This document shows positions 50,776 to 62,400 of a stretch of 64,000 bases of DNA, one piece after another; position 1 is the first letter of the stretch; each line of letters opens with the position of its first letter. A program made the translations under genes and the position numbers. This stretch comes from Reclinomonas americana ATCC 50394 (lineage: Eukaryota > Jakobida > Jakobea > Jakobida), in the NCBI GenBank assembly GCA_048213135.1, contig PS015020.1, positions 448,218 to 512,217 of the forward strand, given 5' to 3'. The notes beneath the pieces were generated by a model. The model searched no databases, was not told where the DNA came from, and was given only the letters and a program-made list of their open reading frames with translations.

Positions 50776-51211
50776 AAACACACAAACACACACTTGCACA
50801 CACAAACCATGAAAATTGCACCATGAGCTTAACGCCCATTACTCACACTTGCTCTTTCACACACATACACACTTGCACACACTTGCTCACTCACTCTCCA
50901 GTGCATAAACGCGTGCCTCTTCTCTCACTCTCGGAACAATCAGACACGCGACTCTCACGCACCTCCTTGTCTGCGTCCTTCTCCTCTGCCTCTGCCTCCT
51001 CCTCGCGATGCTTGTGGTGCATGCGGTGATGGTGGTGGTGGTGACCGCGTGCGTCACGCAGTTGCTTGCGGTGGTGGTGGTGGTGGTGATGGTGGACATC
51101 ATCACCATCGTCCTCGTTGTCGTGACGGTGGTGGTGCTTGTGCGCAGTGGTCACGTGCAGCACAAGGATGAGTGCAAGGGCGACGAGCGCCACGACTGCC
51201 GCCAAACGCAT
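47343..51211 (-). CDS. Secreted ceramidase-like hydrolase with histidine-rich leader
   Basis: Exon 1 (50963-51211) encodes a signal peptide (MRLAAVVALVALALILVLHV) and a His-rich region with runs of eight and six His. After the intron holding gap 2, the frame continues NTNEATLINDMAAGIERLRK. The catalytic domain has VRAGAAKVDAELPIGVPLAG, YARALFIDNG, ICFVTIDAIGADGG, IILSGSHSHSGPGA (His-x-His zinc motif), GMGELLGVTRNRR, LWNFATHG, DAGDIDPSDESC, and ends GYEGLLSFWGEETAEIV. This order is that of the neutral/alkaline ceramidase N-terminal domain. The Ser of the GDVSPN nucleophile motif of animal ceramidases is Asp here (GDIDPS), and the C-terminal Ig-like domain is absent. True ceramidase activity is therefore doubtful; it resembles bacterial relatives with GDxNP-type motifs. 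Probably secreted or lysosomal. Confidence 0.82.
49540..49925. repeat. Purine-rich stretch in ceramidase-like intron
   Basis: GGGAGA and GAGAGAAA runs plus a twice-repeated GCAACAGGAGA(C/G)TGAG motif near 49872 and 49945. It sits in the intron between the PIGVPLAG and NHGQRRVPNW exons. Apparent ORFs on both strands are low complexity. Confidence 0.65.
50342..50790. repeat. (CA)n microsatellite around gap 2
   Basis: CA repeats border both sides of the N run (50342-50356 and 50696-50790), so the gap is an unresolved CA tract in the first intron of the ceramidase-like gene. Confidence 0.95.
50357..50695. other. Assembly gap (N run)
   Basis: 339 N bases inside the CA microsatellite. Confidence 0.99.
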
Positions 51212-51990
51212 TCTCTGCGTGTGGTGTGGTGAAAACGTGGGGGTCGTCGTGTCCTGTCAATACTTCCGATGACGTTCGTGCGACCGTGTGTGCAGAGAGG
51301 CGGCCGTGAGTGTGCGATAAGATGGGCGAGGAGTCTGGCGCCGAGCTGATGAGCGGCTTGCGTGTTTCCACGTGTGAAGTTGATCACATGCACAGGACAT
51401 TGCGCAGTGAGTCGTGTGGTCATTGTGGAAGCTTTCCAGTTGCGAAAACGTGATCGCCGGCCTCTGTACTCCACCGTCCGAGTAATGCCTTGGCAATTGT
51501 GGCGTCGGAGACGGTGTGGACAACTGATCACCAATTCGGACGTCGACATGCAGGTCACCGGCAGCACGCCATTGGCCAGCAGCGTGCGGTAGCTGTGCAA
51601 GATGCTGCGTACGACCGGGTCCTGGTGTCGTGTGCGTGGGGAAGCTGCAGGGGCCGTTTCCAGATGCGATCCATCGCGACGTCGATATCAAAAACGCTGA
51701 CCCGCAGCTGCAGCTGTCTTTGTGGCCAACAAACATCGACACCAGCACAGCAATCGTGACGGTAGCGGGCAGGTTTCCTTGCGCGGGTGTGTTCGCTCTC
51801 GGAACTTCACAAATTCGAACACGTCGCGAACAGCGATATTGACTCGCCTGCGCAGCTGCAGCTCACCTCGCAGCAAGTAACTCACACGCAGATGTGCACC
51901 TCCTTCGCCTTCCACTGCAAGCCAAGCGTCAGCTGAGCAACTAAACTGCCATCCATTCCGTTCATTCACCCACTCACCCACTCGCCCATC
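51212..51990. promoter_or_regulatory. Divergent intergenic region, ceramidase-like (-) and four-helix membrane protein (+)
   Basis: About 780 bp with no credible gene. It should contain the two 5' flanks. I see no strong element. Confidence 0.45.
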
Positions 51991-52461
51991 ATGTCGCTGC
52001 GCCGAGGCTCTCCCATGCACCTCTTCGCCGCGCTGCACGCGCTCTCCGCCGGCCTCTTCTTCCTCATCCCCGACCTCCTCCTCCCCGGCGGCATCGCCTC
52101 CATGCCCTTCATCGACCTCATGATGCCGGCGTCCGCCATCCACACCCTCGCCACCGACGCCACCGCGCGCTACTTCTTCCACTTCTCGCTCATGTTCGTC
52201 ACACTCGTGCTGCCGATCGGCTACGCAGCGCCCTTCTTTGACCGCTCGCAGTACGCGTTCATTGTGGCCGGCTTGCTCGGAAAGGTCGCGTTTCTGTGCA
52301 TTGCCGCCAATGCCTGCGTGCGTGGCACACTGCTGTGGCCGATGTTTGTACTGGCCGCGCCTGATGCGCTGTGGGTGGTGCTGTTTGCGCGCGATTTGGT
52401 CATGAATGGCACGGGCAAGCCGCACGAGGAGAAGAACAAGGAGAAGAAGAAGAGCAAGTGA
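51991..52461 (+). CDS. Small four-helix membrane protein with KKxx tail
   Basis: Intronless, 156 residues, which is unusual in this window. Hydrophobic segments: LFAALHALSAGLFFLIPDLL, YFFHFSLMFVTLVLPIGYAA, AFIVAGLLGKVAFLCIAANA and LLWPMFVLAAPDALWVVLFA. The C-terminus is a Lys-rich cytosolic tail ending KKSK, which fits the dilysine KKxx ER-retrieval signal. I do not recognise the family. An ER or early-secretory membrane protein is the most likely reading. Confidence 0.75.
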   Translation: MSLRRGSPMHLFAALHALSAGLFFLIPDLLLPGGIASMPFIDLMMPASAIHTLATDATARYFFHFSLMFVTLVLPIGYAAPFFDRSQYAFIVAGLLGKVAFLCIAANACVRGTLLWPMFVLAAPDALWVVLFARDLVMNGTGKPHEEKNKEKKKSK

Positions 52462-52515
52462 AAATTCTGCTGTGTGCTGCTGTGTGAGGAGAGGAGAGAG
52501 TGGGGAGTGGTCCTC

Positions 52516-53987
52516 ATGTCAGTCTCGTCGTCAAGTGAGCGCTCGTCAAGCGCGCCTCTAGTGCCACTGTCAACGTTGCATTCTCACAAAAGCACATACT
52601 CACTTGTCTCTCTCTCAAACACACACACACACACTTGCCTCTCTCTCATGCACACACACACACACATTCACTTGTCTCTCTCCCCTCTCTCTTTCTCTTC
52701 TCTTGCCTCACTCTCTCTCTCTCTCCCCTTCTCTCACTGTGCAGATGGAGGATTGCAGCCATTACAGTGGCATTTGCAGGCTATCAACTGGGATGGGGCA
52801 TTCAGATTGGATTCACCACTCCAAGTGCGTTTTCTTGTTGCTTTTTGCCTCTGTGTTCTCAAAGCACTTGACTTGAGTACTCACTCGTTGTGCACAGCAT
52901 TGAGAACGGTGAGTGGTGGATGCGACAAGAAGGAGGGAATCGTGTGACAACTGACTATTCTCACACGCGTTTTGCAGCTGGGCATGCCACAAGAGTGGGT
53001 CTCGTATGCGTGGCTGGCTGGTGCGCGTCTGTTTCCGTAGTCAATGCCTCCTTTTGAGGGAAGCTCTGATGGTCTTTCTGTTGCAGGGCCGATCTCGGGT
53101 ATCATTACACAGCCGATCATTGGCGCGTGGAGTGATAGGTGTGTACGTGGCTGGATGCCAAGTGGCCTTGTTGTTCTGCATCAGTGGGGGCATCGAAGGG
53201 GCAGAGGGAGGAGACGGTATTCGTGTTGGCCTTGCTTACTCAGACACTTGAGAAGATCTCGCATTGAGAATTATCTGGGAGCCTCCGTTTGTGGCAAGTT
53301 TCTCGAGCACGTGAAGAACTCGACTTCTGCACACGAGAGTGAACTATCTGCATCGTGTTTCGCTCCTGTTTGGACTGCGCTCTGAGAGTGGAGGATCACT
53401 GTCGTCTCTTCTGCATGTCGACCTTCCTTGTTCGCGTACATGGAGATCTTGACTCGTCTCCATTCGCGCTTCTGTTGCTCGTGCTGCTTCGGTGTTCCGG
53501 CGTTGTGGAGCTCGCTTTCTGAGAATCCCATCAGAGTCTGCTGTTGGCCCTCCTTGCTCTGTGATGAGCATGTCTTCTGTTGACTGTATTCGTGGGTTGT
53601 CATCTTCAACAGTGAGAGAGCTGCAGAGACTTTGACAGTCTTTGTAGAATGCACACTTCTCCACCGCGATCTCACCCCCCGCTCGCCCAGATGTAAGTTC
53701 AAATGGGGTCGCCGGCGACCATTCATGCTCGTCGGCACCATTTGCCTCGTCTTGTGCATTCTGCTGTTTGCCAACGCCGAAGCCATTGGGAAACTCTTGG
53801 GAGACAAGGACGATCATCATCCGGCCGGGCTGACACTCGCCGTCATCGCCTTCTGGCTCATGGATTTCTCGATCAACGCTGCACAGGGCTTACTGCGTGC
53901 GCTTCTCACGGATCTCGCGCCACCAGAGCAGCATTCGTTAGGCAATGCGCTGTTCGCGTTTCACAATGGTTGGTTGGGGGCTCACAG

Positions 53988-54023
<36 letters not shown>

Positions 54024-54042
54024 GACGAGTGGTGGTGCACTG

Positions 54043-54078
<36 letters not shown>

Positions 54079-56625
54079 TCTCCACGCTCGTCTCTATTCC
54101 CGTCACCCTTTCTTCTCGCAATGTCGCATCCTTTTCTTTCTCTTTCGCTCTCTCTCCCTCTTCTCTTTCTCCCTTCCTATCTCTCTCGCTCCTCTCCTTC
54201 TCCTTTCCTATTTCTCTCTCCCTTCCCCTCTCTGTCTCTCTCTGTCTCACACACACTCTCGCAATCCTTCCTGTCTCACGCCACGCTCACCTCTATTCCC
54301 GTCGCCCTTTCTTCTCGCAATGTCGCATCCTGATTTCACTTTCGCTATCTCCCTCCTCTCTCTCTCTTCCTCTGCTTTTATCCCTCTCCCCCCACCCTGT
54401 CCCTCTTGCAATATCGCATCCTTTCTTTCACTTTCTCCCTTCCCCCACTCTCTCTCTTTCGCTCTCTCTCTCTCTCCCTCTCCTCCCTCTCCCCCCTTTC
54501 CCCTCTCCCTCCCTCCCCTCACCCTTTCCCTCTTTCGTGCGCAGGTTGGGGCGGCGCCCTCGGCTACGTCCTCTGCGGCGTCAACCTGCTCACCATTCTC
54601 CCGTTCATGGGCACCCAACTGCGTGCGCTCTACACCCTGGCTGCCATCATCCTCACCGCGTGCGCCGTGACCACGATGGTGGCGGCCAAGGAGCAGCCGG
54701 GGAGTGTTCCACTGCGGCGGCACGACTCGTCGCAGATCGACGAGGCATTCTGTTGCGCCTCCCTCCCTCTGCGCCAACATTGTCACTTTGTTGATCTCAT
54801 TTTGTCGCCCCTCGTCATGTGGCAGTGGATGGCCGGCGTCGTGCCCGTCCTCGTCCGCGCGCACCGCCAGCCGCGACGGCGGCCGCGGTGGTGGTGGCTG
54901 CACCAGGCAAGCGCAAGTGTGGGTGCTGCCAGCCGGTGATGGCCAGTCTGCGAGCGATGACCAAGTTGCCCAAGCCGGCGGTGCGCGCCTTTGTCGTGCA
55001 GTCGTGGACCTACTTTGCCTGGTTTGTCGACGCCGAGTGTGTGTGTGCGTCGCCATTTGTGATTGGTCTGGCTCACTCCACCGCAAGGTTCTGCACATTC
55101 ATCTACCTGACCGACTGGGTCGGCGAGAGCGTGTACAAGGGCGACCCCAATGGCGACAAGGCCGCTGTGGATCGCTACAACGAGGGTGTGAGGTGTGTTG
55201 AAAATGAGAGGGGGGGGGAGGGAGTGTCTTGCGCAGGCGCTCACCATCCATTTGTCGCCGCGCAGAATGGGCAGCTTTGGCCTCGCCGTCATGTCGGTGA
55301 TCTCGTCGCTGCTCTGTGTCGCCTTGCCGTGGATCATGCGCAAGTTCACCACCAGAGTGACGTGGTTTGTGTCGTTGGTGTCGCTCTCTGTGATTCTGTG
55401 CCTGTGTATGGCAGTCACGAGGTGAGCATGGGTGACCCAGCGGGTGGGTGCCACTGGGGATCGAGTGTGCTGACTGGTTTCTGTGTTGCAGCTGGGAGGG
55501 ACCGTTGATTATGCTGTACATTGCCCCGATGGGCATTGGTCTCGCGGCCTCGTTCACCATCCCGTGGGCCATTGTGACGGTCTCGGTGTCGACAGCACAG
55601 CCATCGCAGCAAGAGCGTGATTCGTCGGTGGCGGTCGAGGACGACGAGAGCATGCGTAGGTGTGAATCGGGGGGAGAGAGAGACAGAGAGATCTAACTTC
55701 TCCGTTTGCATCCTCTGCCGTTTTGTTCCCTCAACACCTGCCTCTCTCTCTCTCCAGCGTGCACGACGCAGCGCACTCATCACGCGCACGCCTGCCTGTT
55801 GGACGCTCACCCGCGCACCCGATCGGTGTGGTCGACGCCGAGTCCTCGGTTGACGGATCGGTCCTGGCCAGCGCGGCGTTGCGTCTCTTGTTGATTGTTC
55901 ACAAGTTTCTCCATTCGTGGTCTCATCTCATCACATCGCACTACTGCAGGAGTGAGGATGGTTTCGACGACGACGATGATACCTCCGACGGGCAGACAGC
56001 GACCGATGTCGATGCGTTTGACAAGGAGCTGCCGCGCGGTCTGCTCACGGGCTCCTTCAACTTGTCGCAGTGCTTCCCTGAAATCGTTCGCAATTCCCCC
56101 TTGCACCCTCACTCCTCTCCCTCACGTTTCACTCACCCCAATACACGATGCAGATTGTCTCGCTCATCGGCGGCCCGGTTATTGGCTGGTTCGGTGGCGA
56201 TCTGTCGTCGGCGATGATCATGGGAGGCATTGGTGAGTGCAGATCGCGTGTGCCTCCCCGCTCTGTGTGTGTACACGCGCTGAATTTCGTATTGTTTTGC
56301 GCAGGAGCCGCAATCGCCGCCGCCTTTGTGTGGTGGTGCATTGTTCCACCCATCATGGACGGCCGTCCAGGTTTGCATCCTCTCCGCTAAAGCTGCCGTT
56401 GTCGTCGCCGCTCACTCCCTCTCGCGCAGTGTACATGTCGTCGCGTGTGGCCGGCGCGTACTCGCCTGTATCCTCGGCCGACCACAGCACCAACCACACC
56501 GCAGCCGCACTGCTGGCACCCGGACACCCGAATGGACAAGTGCAGCCTGGTGCCTCGTACGGCAGCCTCAGCGGCATGTCTCCACCACCACCCACTCGCG
56601 TGCAGGCAGCTTCCAGCTGGTCGTG
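52516..56625 (+). CDS. SLC45/SUC-type sugar-proton symporter
   Basis: MFS transporter of the sucrose transporter/SLC45 group at the plasma or lysosomal membrane. Diagnostic blocks: WRIAAITVAFAGYQLGWGIQ (TM1), GIITQPIIGAWSDRCKFKWG followed by RRRPFML (the SDR..K.GRRRPF loop), FWLMDFSINAAQGLLRALLT, WGGALGYVLCGVNLLTILP, FCTFIYLTDWVGESVYKGDP and NEGVRMGSFGLAVMSV (like plant SUC TDWMG.E.Y.GDP), PIGVVD-like variable loop, then QIVSLIGGPVIGWFGGD and IAAAFVWWC. An acidic cytosolic loop (DGFDDDDDTSDG) precedes the last helices, and the tail is Ser/Pro-rich. Stop near 56625, with AATAAA about 35 bases later. The first exon (MSVSSSSERSSS at 52516) is tentative because its phase does not join cleanly. 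Confidence 0.85.
53985..54541 (+). repeat. GA/CT hairpin tract and duplicated CT-rich intron
   Basis: A (GA)n run at 53991-54020 is followed after about 25 bases by a (TC)n run at 54045-54075, an inverted repeat able to form a hairpin. After it, the block TCTATTCCCGTC(A/G)CCCTTTC with TTCTCGCAATGTCGCATCC occurs near 54092 and 54292 and in partial form near 54405. It is an intron of the sugar transporter. Confidence 0.8.
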
Positions 56626-57505
56626 ATCACCTTTGTTTTTTGTACACACCACCATCGCAATAAACAAACAGAAACTCCCCCCGTACTCCTCTCTTCTCTC
56701 TCAGTGAACAACAGCTATTATCGCCAGTGAACAAAGCGCATCATTGTCAACTTCAATCAAGCAAGGGGCATGAGTGTTATTGATAAGACCTTGGCAGGAC
56801 AAAGAGAGATAAGAGGCACATGGAAGCGTTTGTTGACAACGCACACAACTGGACGACGATATGGAAAGGAATAAGTAACAGAGACGCTCGAGATTTGAGA
56901 AACCGCACAAGAGATGCATGATGCACAAGAACACAACACACCGACGCGCCGCAAATTGGACAGAGACGGAGAGAAGCAGCGGAGCGGCCGACGAAAATGC
57001 CGTGCTGGCGCAACAGGACACAGAGCGCTCACCCTGTGCCGCACCAGGCATGGAACCAAAGCCAAACCAAGCATGCATGTAGTGCGAGAATCGTGGAGCA
57101 CACGATTTTCCACCCCCCAAAGACCCCAACCACACACAACCACACCGGGACGAGAGAGAGAGGAGGCAACTAGAAGCCACCGTTCTTCCTCCCGCCGGCA
57201 GAGAGAAGTGCATGATACAGAGTTCAGCAACAAAAACAATAACGCAAAGATCGCTGAAACCACTCGAGCGAACAGCCCAGAGATGACCGAGGGAAAAACA
57301 CAAACACCTACACCGAAACAAGACGCGAAAAAAACTTAAAAAAGAAAAGAAAAAGAGGCAGACTCGTCAATCACGTCACCCAGAACCGCGGCAGCCATTT
57401 GTCACAGAAGATCGGAATGTGGACCGTAGGGCAAGCGTTGGTTGGTAGGAGGGAGGACGACGAAAAAAGACAGAGCGAAAGTCTGCGTGAGCGACCCGTG
57501 GGTGC
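56626..57505. other. Convergent 3' intergenic region, transporter (+) and GARP factor (-)
   Basis: 880 bp. An AATAAA near 56659 fits transporter polyadenylation. Open frames on the minus strand (near 56700-57320) lack codon structure or domain similarity. Nothing else is seen. Confidence 0.5.
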
Positions 57506-60500
57506 TCAGAGGATGCCCATGGTGAAGGCATCGTCGGCAAATGCCGAAGTCGTAATGGGGTCAGAGCTGCCCACCGAGCCCGGCAACATCTCGGTGAAGC
57601 AGTTCTGGTAGCCGAGCTGGTAGCCGAGCATCATGTAGCGCATGATCTCGGCACTCGACATTCCCTCGCCGCATCCAGGGGCCATCTCTGCGAGGGATCG
57701 AGTGAGAATGGAGGCAAAGAAGATGATGAAGATCACGAGAAAGAAACCATTGAGGTGAGACAGCACGTCCTGGGGCATTCCATCCAGAGGATTGAATGTC
57801 TCCTTGGCATCACAGCGGTCGCCCATGGGGCTGGCATCCAACAGCGACTCCCAGCTTCCTGCTGCCAAGAGTGCGTCGTCGTCAACCAGAGGCTCAGCCA
57901 TCAGCGGACCCATCACGGACTTGGCGACCGGCGGTGGCGGCGGCTGCGGCGGCGGGGTGTCGTAGGCATGATCGGAGAAGCCAGGCATTGACGGAGTGGC
58001 CGACAGCACACTCGGAGCAATGGTGGAGGACGGAGACACGTTCAACGACGACATGGGAGAGGGTGTGGCATACTCGGCCTGGAAGTAGGACGGAGCCTGG
58101 TACAGCTTCTGGGTCGGCGGCATGCCCGACGGCGCCATCAACTGTGGAGAGGGTCCCGGCGGGGGGACAGGGGGTGCGCCAGCGGCCGGCTCGGGATGCG
58201 CGGACGAATCCTCGCGGCGGCGGCGGGCAATGCGCCACTTCTGCAGGTGGCTCTTGATGTGCTGTGTGTTGAGTCCGCTGGCGTCGACGACCTCGGCGTT
58301 GAAGCGGGCCATCACGGAGTGGATGTTCTTCGGGCCGACGTCTGTGGGAGGGGGAAGGGGGAAGGGGTGAGGATAAAAGGGAAGGGGGAATTGGGGAAGG
58401 GAAAGGGGGAGAAGGGGGAGAAGGGGGAAGGGGGAAAGGGGGAATTGGGGAGAGGGAGGGGAACGGGGAATTGGGGGAAAGGGGAAGGGGGAAGGGAGGA
58501 AGGGGGAAGGGAGGAAGGGGGAAGGGAGGAAGGGGGAAGGGAGGAAGGGGGAAGGAAGCGAAGGGAAGAGGGAATGAAGAGGAGGAAAGAGAGAAAAGGC
58601 GAAGGAAGGAAAGAAAGAAGCGAAGGAAAGAAAGAAAGAAGCGAAGGGAAGAGTGAATGAAGAAGCGAAGGGAAGAGAGAATGAAGAGCAGGAAAGAGAG
58701 AAAAGGCGAAGGGAGAGTAAGGGAACGGAAGAAAGAAAGAAGCGAAGGGAAGAGAGAAAGAAGCGAAGGGAAGAGAGACTGTCGCAAAGGCAAAGACAGA
58801 AGCGAAGGAAAGAGAGACAGAAGCGAAGGAAAGAAAGAAAGAAAGAAGCGAAGGGAAGAGAGAATGAAGAGGAGGAAAGAGAGAAAAAGGCGAAGGGCAG
58901 AGAGCGCAGAAAACGGGACGGTGGGAGACGAGCGTTCAATGACAGAATGAGGGAAGTTTGACAACGCTGCAATTGATCGATCGAGAGCAGTTGGAAATGC
59001 CACACAAGCACACAAGTCTTGTGCACAAAGAAAGCAGTTGAAAACAAGAGCATGCGCACCGAGATTCACATGGAACAGGGAGAACACGAGCAATATAAAG
59101 ATTCTTGCCGCAAAAAACAGCAAGAGGAAAGCAGTCGCCATCATCACACGCGATTAACGACAAAGCACAGCTGGGCACAACGTGGATGCACACAGACACG
59201 GCCGAGGCAGAAAGGAAGCACACACACACACGACTGAGATTCTTCCCCGCACGAATACAGGCAAAAAGCATCGGACGCCACATTCCATCCTCGGCACAGC
59301 GTGCATATCCACACCATATGACAGCCGCGGACAAGAACGATCGATACCACACACAGCGCGAGAGAGAGAAAGACAGAGAAACGAGAAGCAAACTATCTAT
59401 AATACTGCAACCAAACACACACACGCAACTCTCAGCATCGAGAGTGACCACGGCGCGCTCGAACAACGCATGCAGCTCCGGCGTCCACACAAAGCGGCGC
59501 TTCTTGTTCTTCCTACTCACACAAACCAGAGTCAGTCCTCCCAGTCGCTTGTACAAAACAAACAAGCACACGAACTTGTCATCCGACGACGTGCTGAAGT
59601 CATCCTCCTCGTCGTACTTTTGACGCTTGAGCAGCGGCTCACCCTGACACAGAGAAAGCGAGAGAAAAAAAACGTCGGCGACCCATCACCAATACGAAAG
59701 ATGCGCATCTTTCCAACTCTCAAGTCGTGCGCAACACCTAAATCAAGCACTCTCTCGCCGCCTCGCTCTCTCTTTTGCACAACACAAAGCCTCCATGCTA
59801 TCTTTGCCTGCACTCTCGACACACACCTGGTACATGAGCATGTCATCGGCAGCACGCTTCGTGTGCATCATGCCAAGCGCATGGTCATACGCCGACGGCA
59901 GCTCCGGCACCACCGGGCGACCAAGCTGATGCGCAATCGAGAACTAACAAAGAAGCAATGAGCAAACAAACACAAAAAACACGCGCGCCATCTCCAACGG
60001 TGATGATGGCCGACGACGCGACACACACACTCTTCGTTGTTTGTTGCTCGCTCACCTGCGCAGCGGCCTGTGCGGCGGCGGCGGCGGCCTGTTGCTGCTG
60101 CTGCTGAACCTGCGCGGCGACAGCGGCGGCGGCGGCCGAGGCGCTCAACGGCTGCTGCTGCTGCACCTGCTGCGCAATCTGCTGCTGCACAATGCTCTGA
60201 ATGTACTGGTGCAACAGCGCCGGGTCGCTGGCCAACCCCGCAAGCGACACCTACGTGGCGAGGGAAAGTGATGAGTGGAAACAATCACAGTCAACAAACG
60301 GCACACATTGGCAAACGGCAACGACACACACACATGCTCTCTCAATAGCACATACACACACGTAGACACACACAGACGCGCGTGTCACTATGCGCAAGCG
60401 AGTGGACGACAACAACGCACACAAACGACTGTGACACACCACACAAAAAGCGTCTACTTTTTGTCGTTTTTTCTCTCTCTTGCCACGCTCTTCCCCGTCG

Positions 60501-60697
60501 CTCACCTCTGGCTTGATGGGTGCTTGTGGTGCGGCAAAGGCGAGTGGCGCGGGGGCGACGGCTGTGGAGGGGCCTGCTTGTGCGCGGTGATGATGGCCGC
60601 CAGTGACGAGTTGTGCTTGGCGCGCCAGAGCAGCGGCCGCGCGGCGCTGCTGGATGGCATCAAAGGCCTTTTGTTGAGCTTCACTGATGAAGCACAT
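57506..60697 (-). CDS. GARP-type (SHAQKYF-class) Myb transcription factor
   Basis: The start is MCFISEAQQKAFDAIQQRRA at 60697 (exon 60506-60697), then a Gln/Ala-rich exon 60056-60250 (IAQQVQQQQPLSAS, Gln and Ala runs), an exon with GMMHTKRAADDML, and an acidic exon YDEEDDFSTSSDD. The DNA-binding domain is split by an intron with a GTTGCG donor (59429). Helix 1 is KKRRFVWTPELHALFERAVV. Helices 2-3 are VGPKNIHSVMARFNAEVVDA, then GLNTQHIKSHLQKWRIARRR, where SHLQKW matches the SHLQKY hallmark of plant GARP/ARR-B and amoebozoan relatives. The long C-terminus is Pro/Ser-rich and ends with acidic/aromatic patches (EIMRYMMLGYQLGYQNCFTE), possibly activating. Nuclear DNA-binding regulator; targets are unknown. 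Notably, this is a Myb-type factor in the same window as the Myb-like elements before the tectonin genes, but no link is shown. Confidence 0.9.
58345..58925 (+). repeat. Purine-rich minisatellite in GARP gene intron
   Basis: A GGGGAAGGGGGAA and GGGAGGAAGGGGGAA array (58345-58555) grades into GAAGCGAAGGGAAGAGAGAA units (58555-58905). It lies between the two halves of the DNA-binding domain and reads as pyrimidine on the transcribed strand. Confidence 0.85.
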
Positions 60698-62400
60698 GGT
60701 GTGATGTGACTGTGGTGTGTTTAGATGTCTGTGTGTGTGGGAAAAGAGTGAGTGAGAGAGAATCGCATAAATCAATCATCGCCGCTCGCAAGCAAGTTCG
60801 ACTCTGTGTTCTCTCTCTCGCGCTGTGCGTGTGCGCGTGTGTGTGTCTCTCACATGCGCGCGTGTGTGTACGTGTGTGGAGCGACGAGTCGCCGAGTGTG
60901 TCAAGTGTGAATGGGCAATCACCTTTGCGCTGCAGCGCGATGAAAAAAATTGAGGCCAATTGAAAATCGATATATGCTTGCCACTTTCAGCAGTCGCGCC
61001 CTTTGGTGCGCTGCTCTTTCACCACCTGCCACTCCTCAAAAACGTTTAATGTCAATCGTGGACTGCGTGTGGGAAAGGTGGGAAAGAGTGACGAGTGAGA
61101 AGAAGAGCAAAAGGGAAAAGGGAAAGTCCGCCACTGTGGCGAATATGCCGCAAGAACATTCGCGAGTGAGCGGAAATGGCGATACGGGAGTGAGACATGG
61201 CAATGGTGGTGATGGTGGTGGCCACATGAGAGCGCGAGTGTGATAGGTGGGAGAGAAGCAGGAGAAGGAGGAGGCTGGGCGAAAGGGCAAAACGCGCACA
61301 GGACGTTCAATACAGGCATGATCGCAATTGGCGAGTGAGTGAGTCGCGACGGGAAACCGCCTTGGGCCCGCTGTTGCTTTTATGTGTCTGTGTGTGTGTG
61401 GTGACAAAAACTGATAGAACTGGGAAGAAGGAGGAGGAGGGTGGAAGGAGAGTGAGAGGCGACGATCGCGAGAGAGCGCGATATCGATCGATCATTTCAT
61501 GGCCGTGCCCGACATGCGCAGCGCGTGTGTGAGGGCAGAGAAGTGGCGAGTGACAGTGTGATACGAGGGACGATAGTCTTAAACGGTGCAACGGGTACTG
61601 GATGTGCCGGAGAGTGACAACTGCCGATGGCCATTTTTAGGGAATGTTGGTGTGTGCAGCGTGTCACGATCGCGTTGTGGAGCGAACGGTGGCGATACAG
61701 TGCGTGCAGGAGAGAGAAGCGAGAAGGAGGCGGAGAAAGTGGTCTGCTTGTGGATGTCAGCGATCGGGCGCGATGAAGGAGAGCGACGGAGCGAGATGGC
61801 ATGCCAAGTTGGCAAGCAGGAGCAATTAGGAGGGGCGCAACCGGTTGGGCCGCTTCGATACAGATGCGGGGGAGTCAGCAGGTGCGCACGCAGCGTGACG
61901 CACCGGATCGAAAGAAGCGCCGAGATCAAAACAAGTGAGTGGTCTGCATTCCACGCCGTCACAATCGCGCCGGCATGCGCAAGCTGCATGATGCCGCGGC
62001 TCAACACCTGTGAGGATGAGCCGTGGCTCTCTGTAAGCAGCAAGACGCGCGGAAATCGAAGAATCTCGGTGCGCAGCACATCGAAACTCGAGCGGTCTTT
62101 CAAGTGCCGCCGACGGAGGGAGCAATCAGGACGCTTCCTTGGCCGCAGATGTCTGCTGGCGACGCGTAGGAAACACGCTGCGTGCAGCAGCAGAAACGGA
62201 CTCCTTTCGACAACAGAACAGCAAAAAACTGACGCTGGTCGGCATTCACGAGTAAAACTGTCTCTTCTGGGCTTCGCAATCATGTCCACGCTCGGGAGGC
62301 AGCAACGTGGTCACGGGTGGCATCGAAGAAGAGAAAGAAAGGCTCGCCGTCGCCAGGAAGCAGCAGCTCACAACAGAGGTGCAGCGAGGGCAGAAGTCCA
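60698..62400. other. GARP gene 5' region and ambiguous overlapping ORFs
   Basis: 60698-61570 is GT/GA-rich and gene-free as far as I can see. At 61579-62404 two long frames overlap on opposite strands: 236 codons minus (with FDVLRTEILRFPRVLLLTES and RGIMQLAHAGAIVTAWNADH) and 272 codons plus. The minus frame looks more protein-like, but I recognise no family and no splice pattern. At most one is real. Confidence 0.3.

Noticed and set aside
49266-50810. 514-codon minus-strand frame
   Set aside because: It merges gap Ns and CVCVCV microsatellite with intronic CT sequence of the ceramidase-like gene.
47343-51211. Gene symbol ASAH2
   Set aside because: The nucleophile motif and C-terminal domain differ from true neutral ceramidases, so only a family-level name is justified.
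58196-58961. Lys/Glu/Arg/Gly-rich open frames of 60-154 codons
   Set aside because: Translation of a purine minisatellite within the GARP gene intron.
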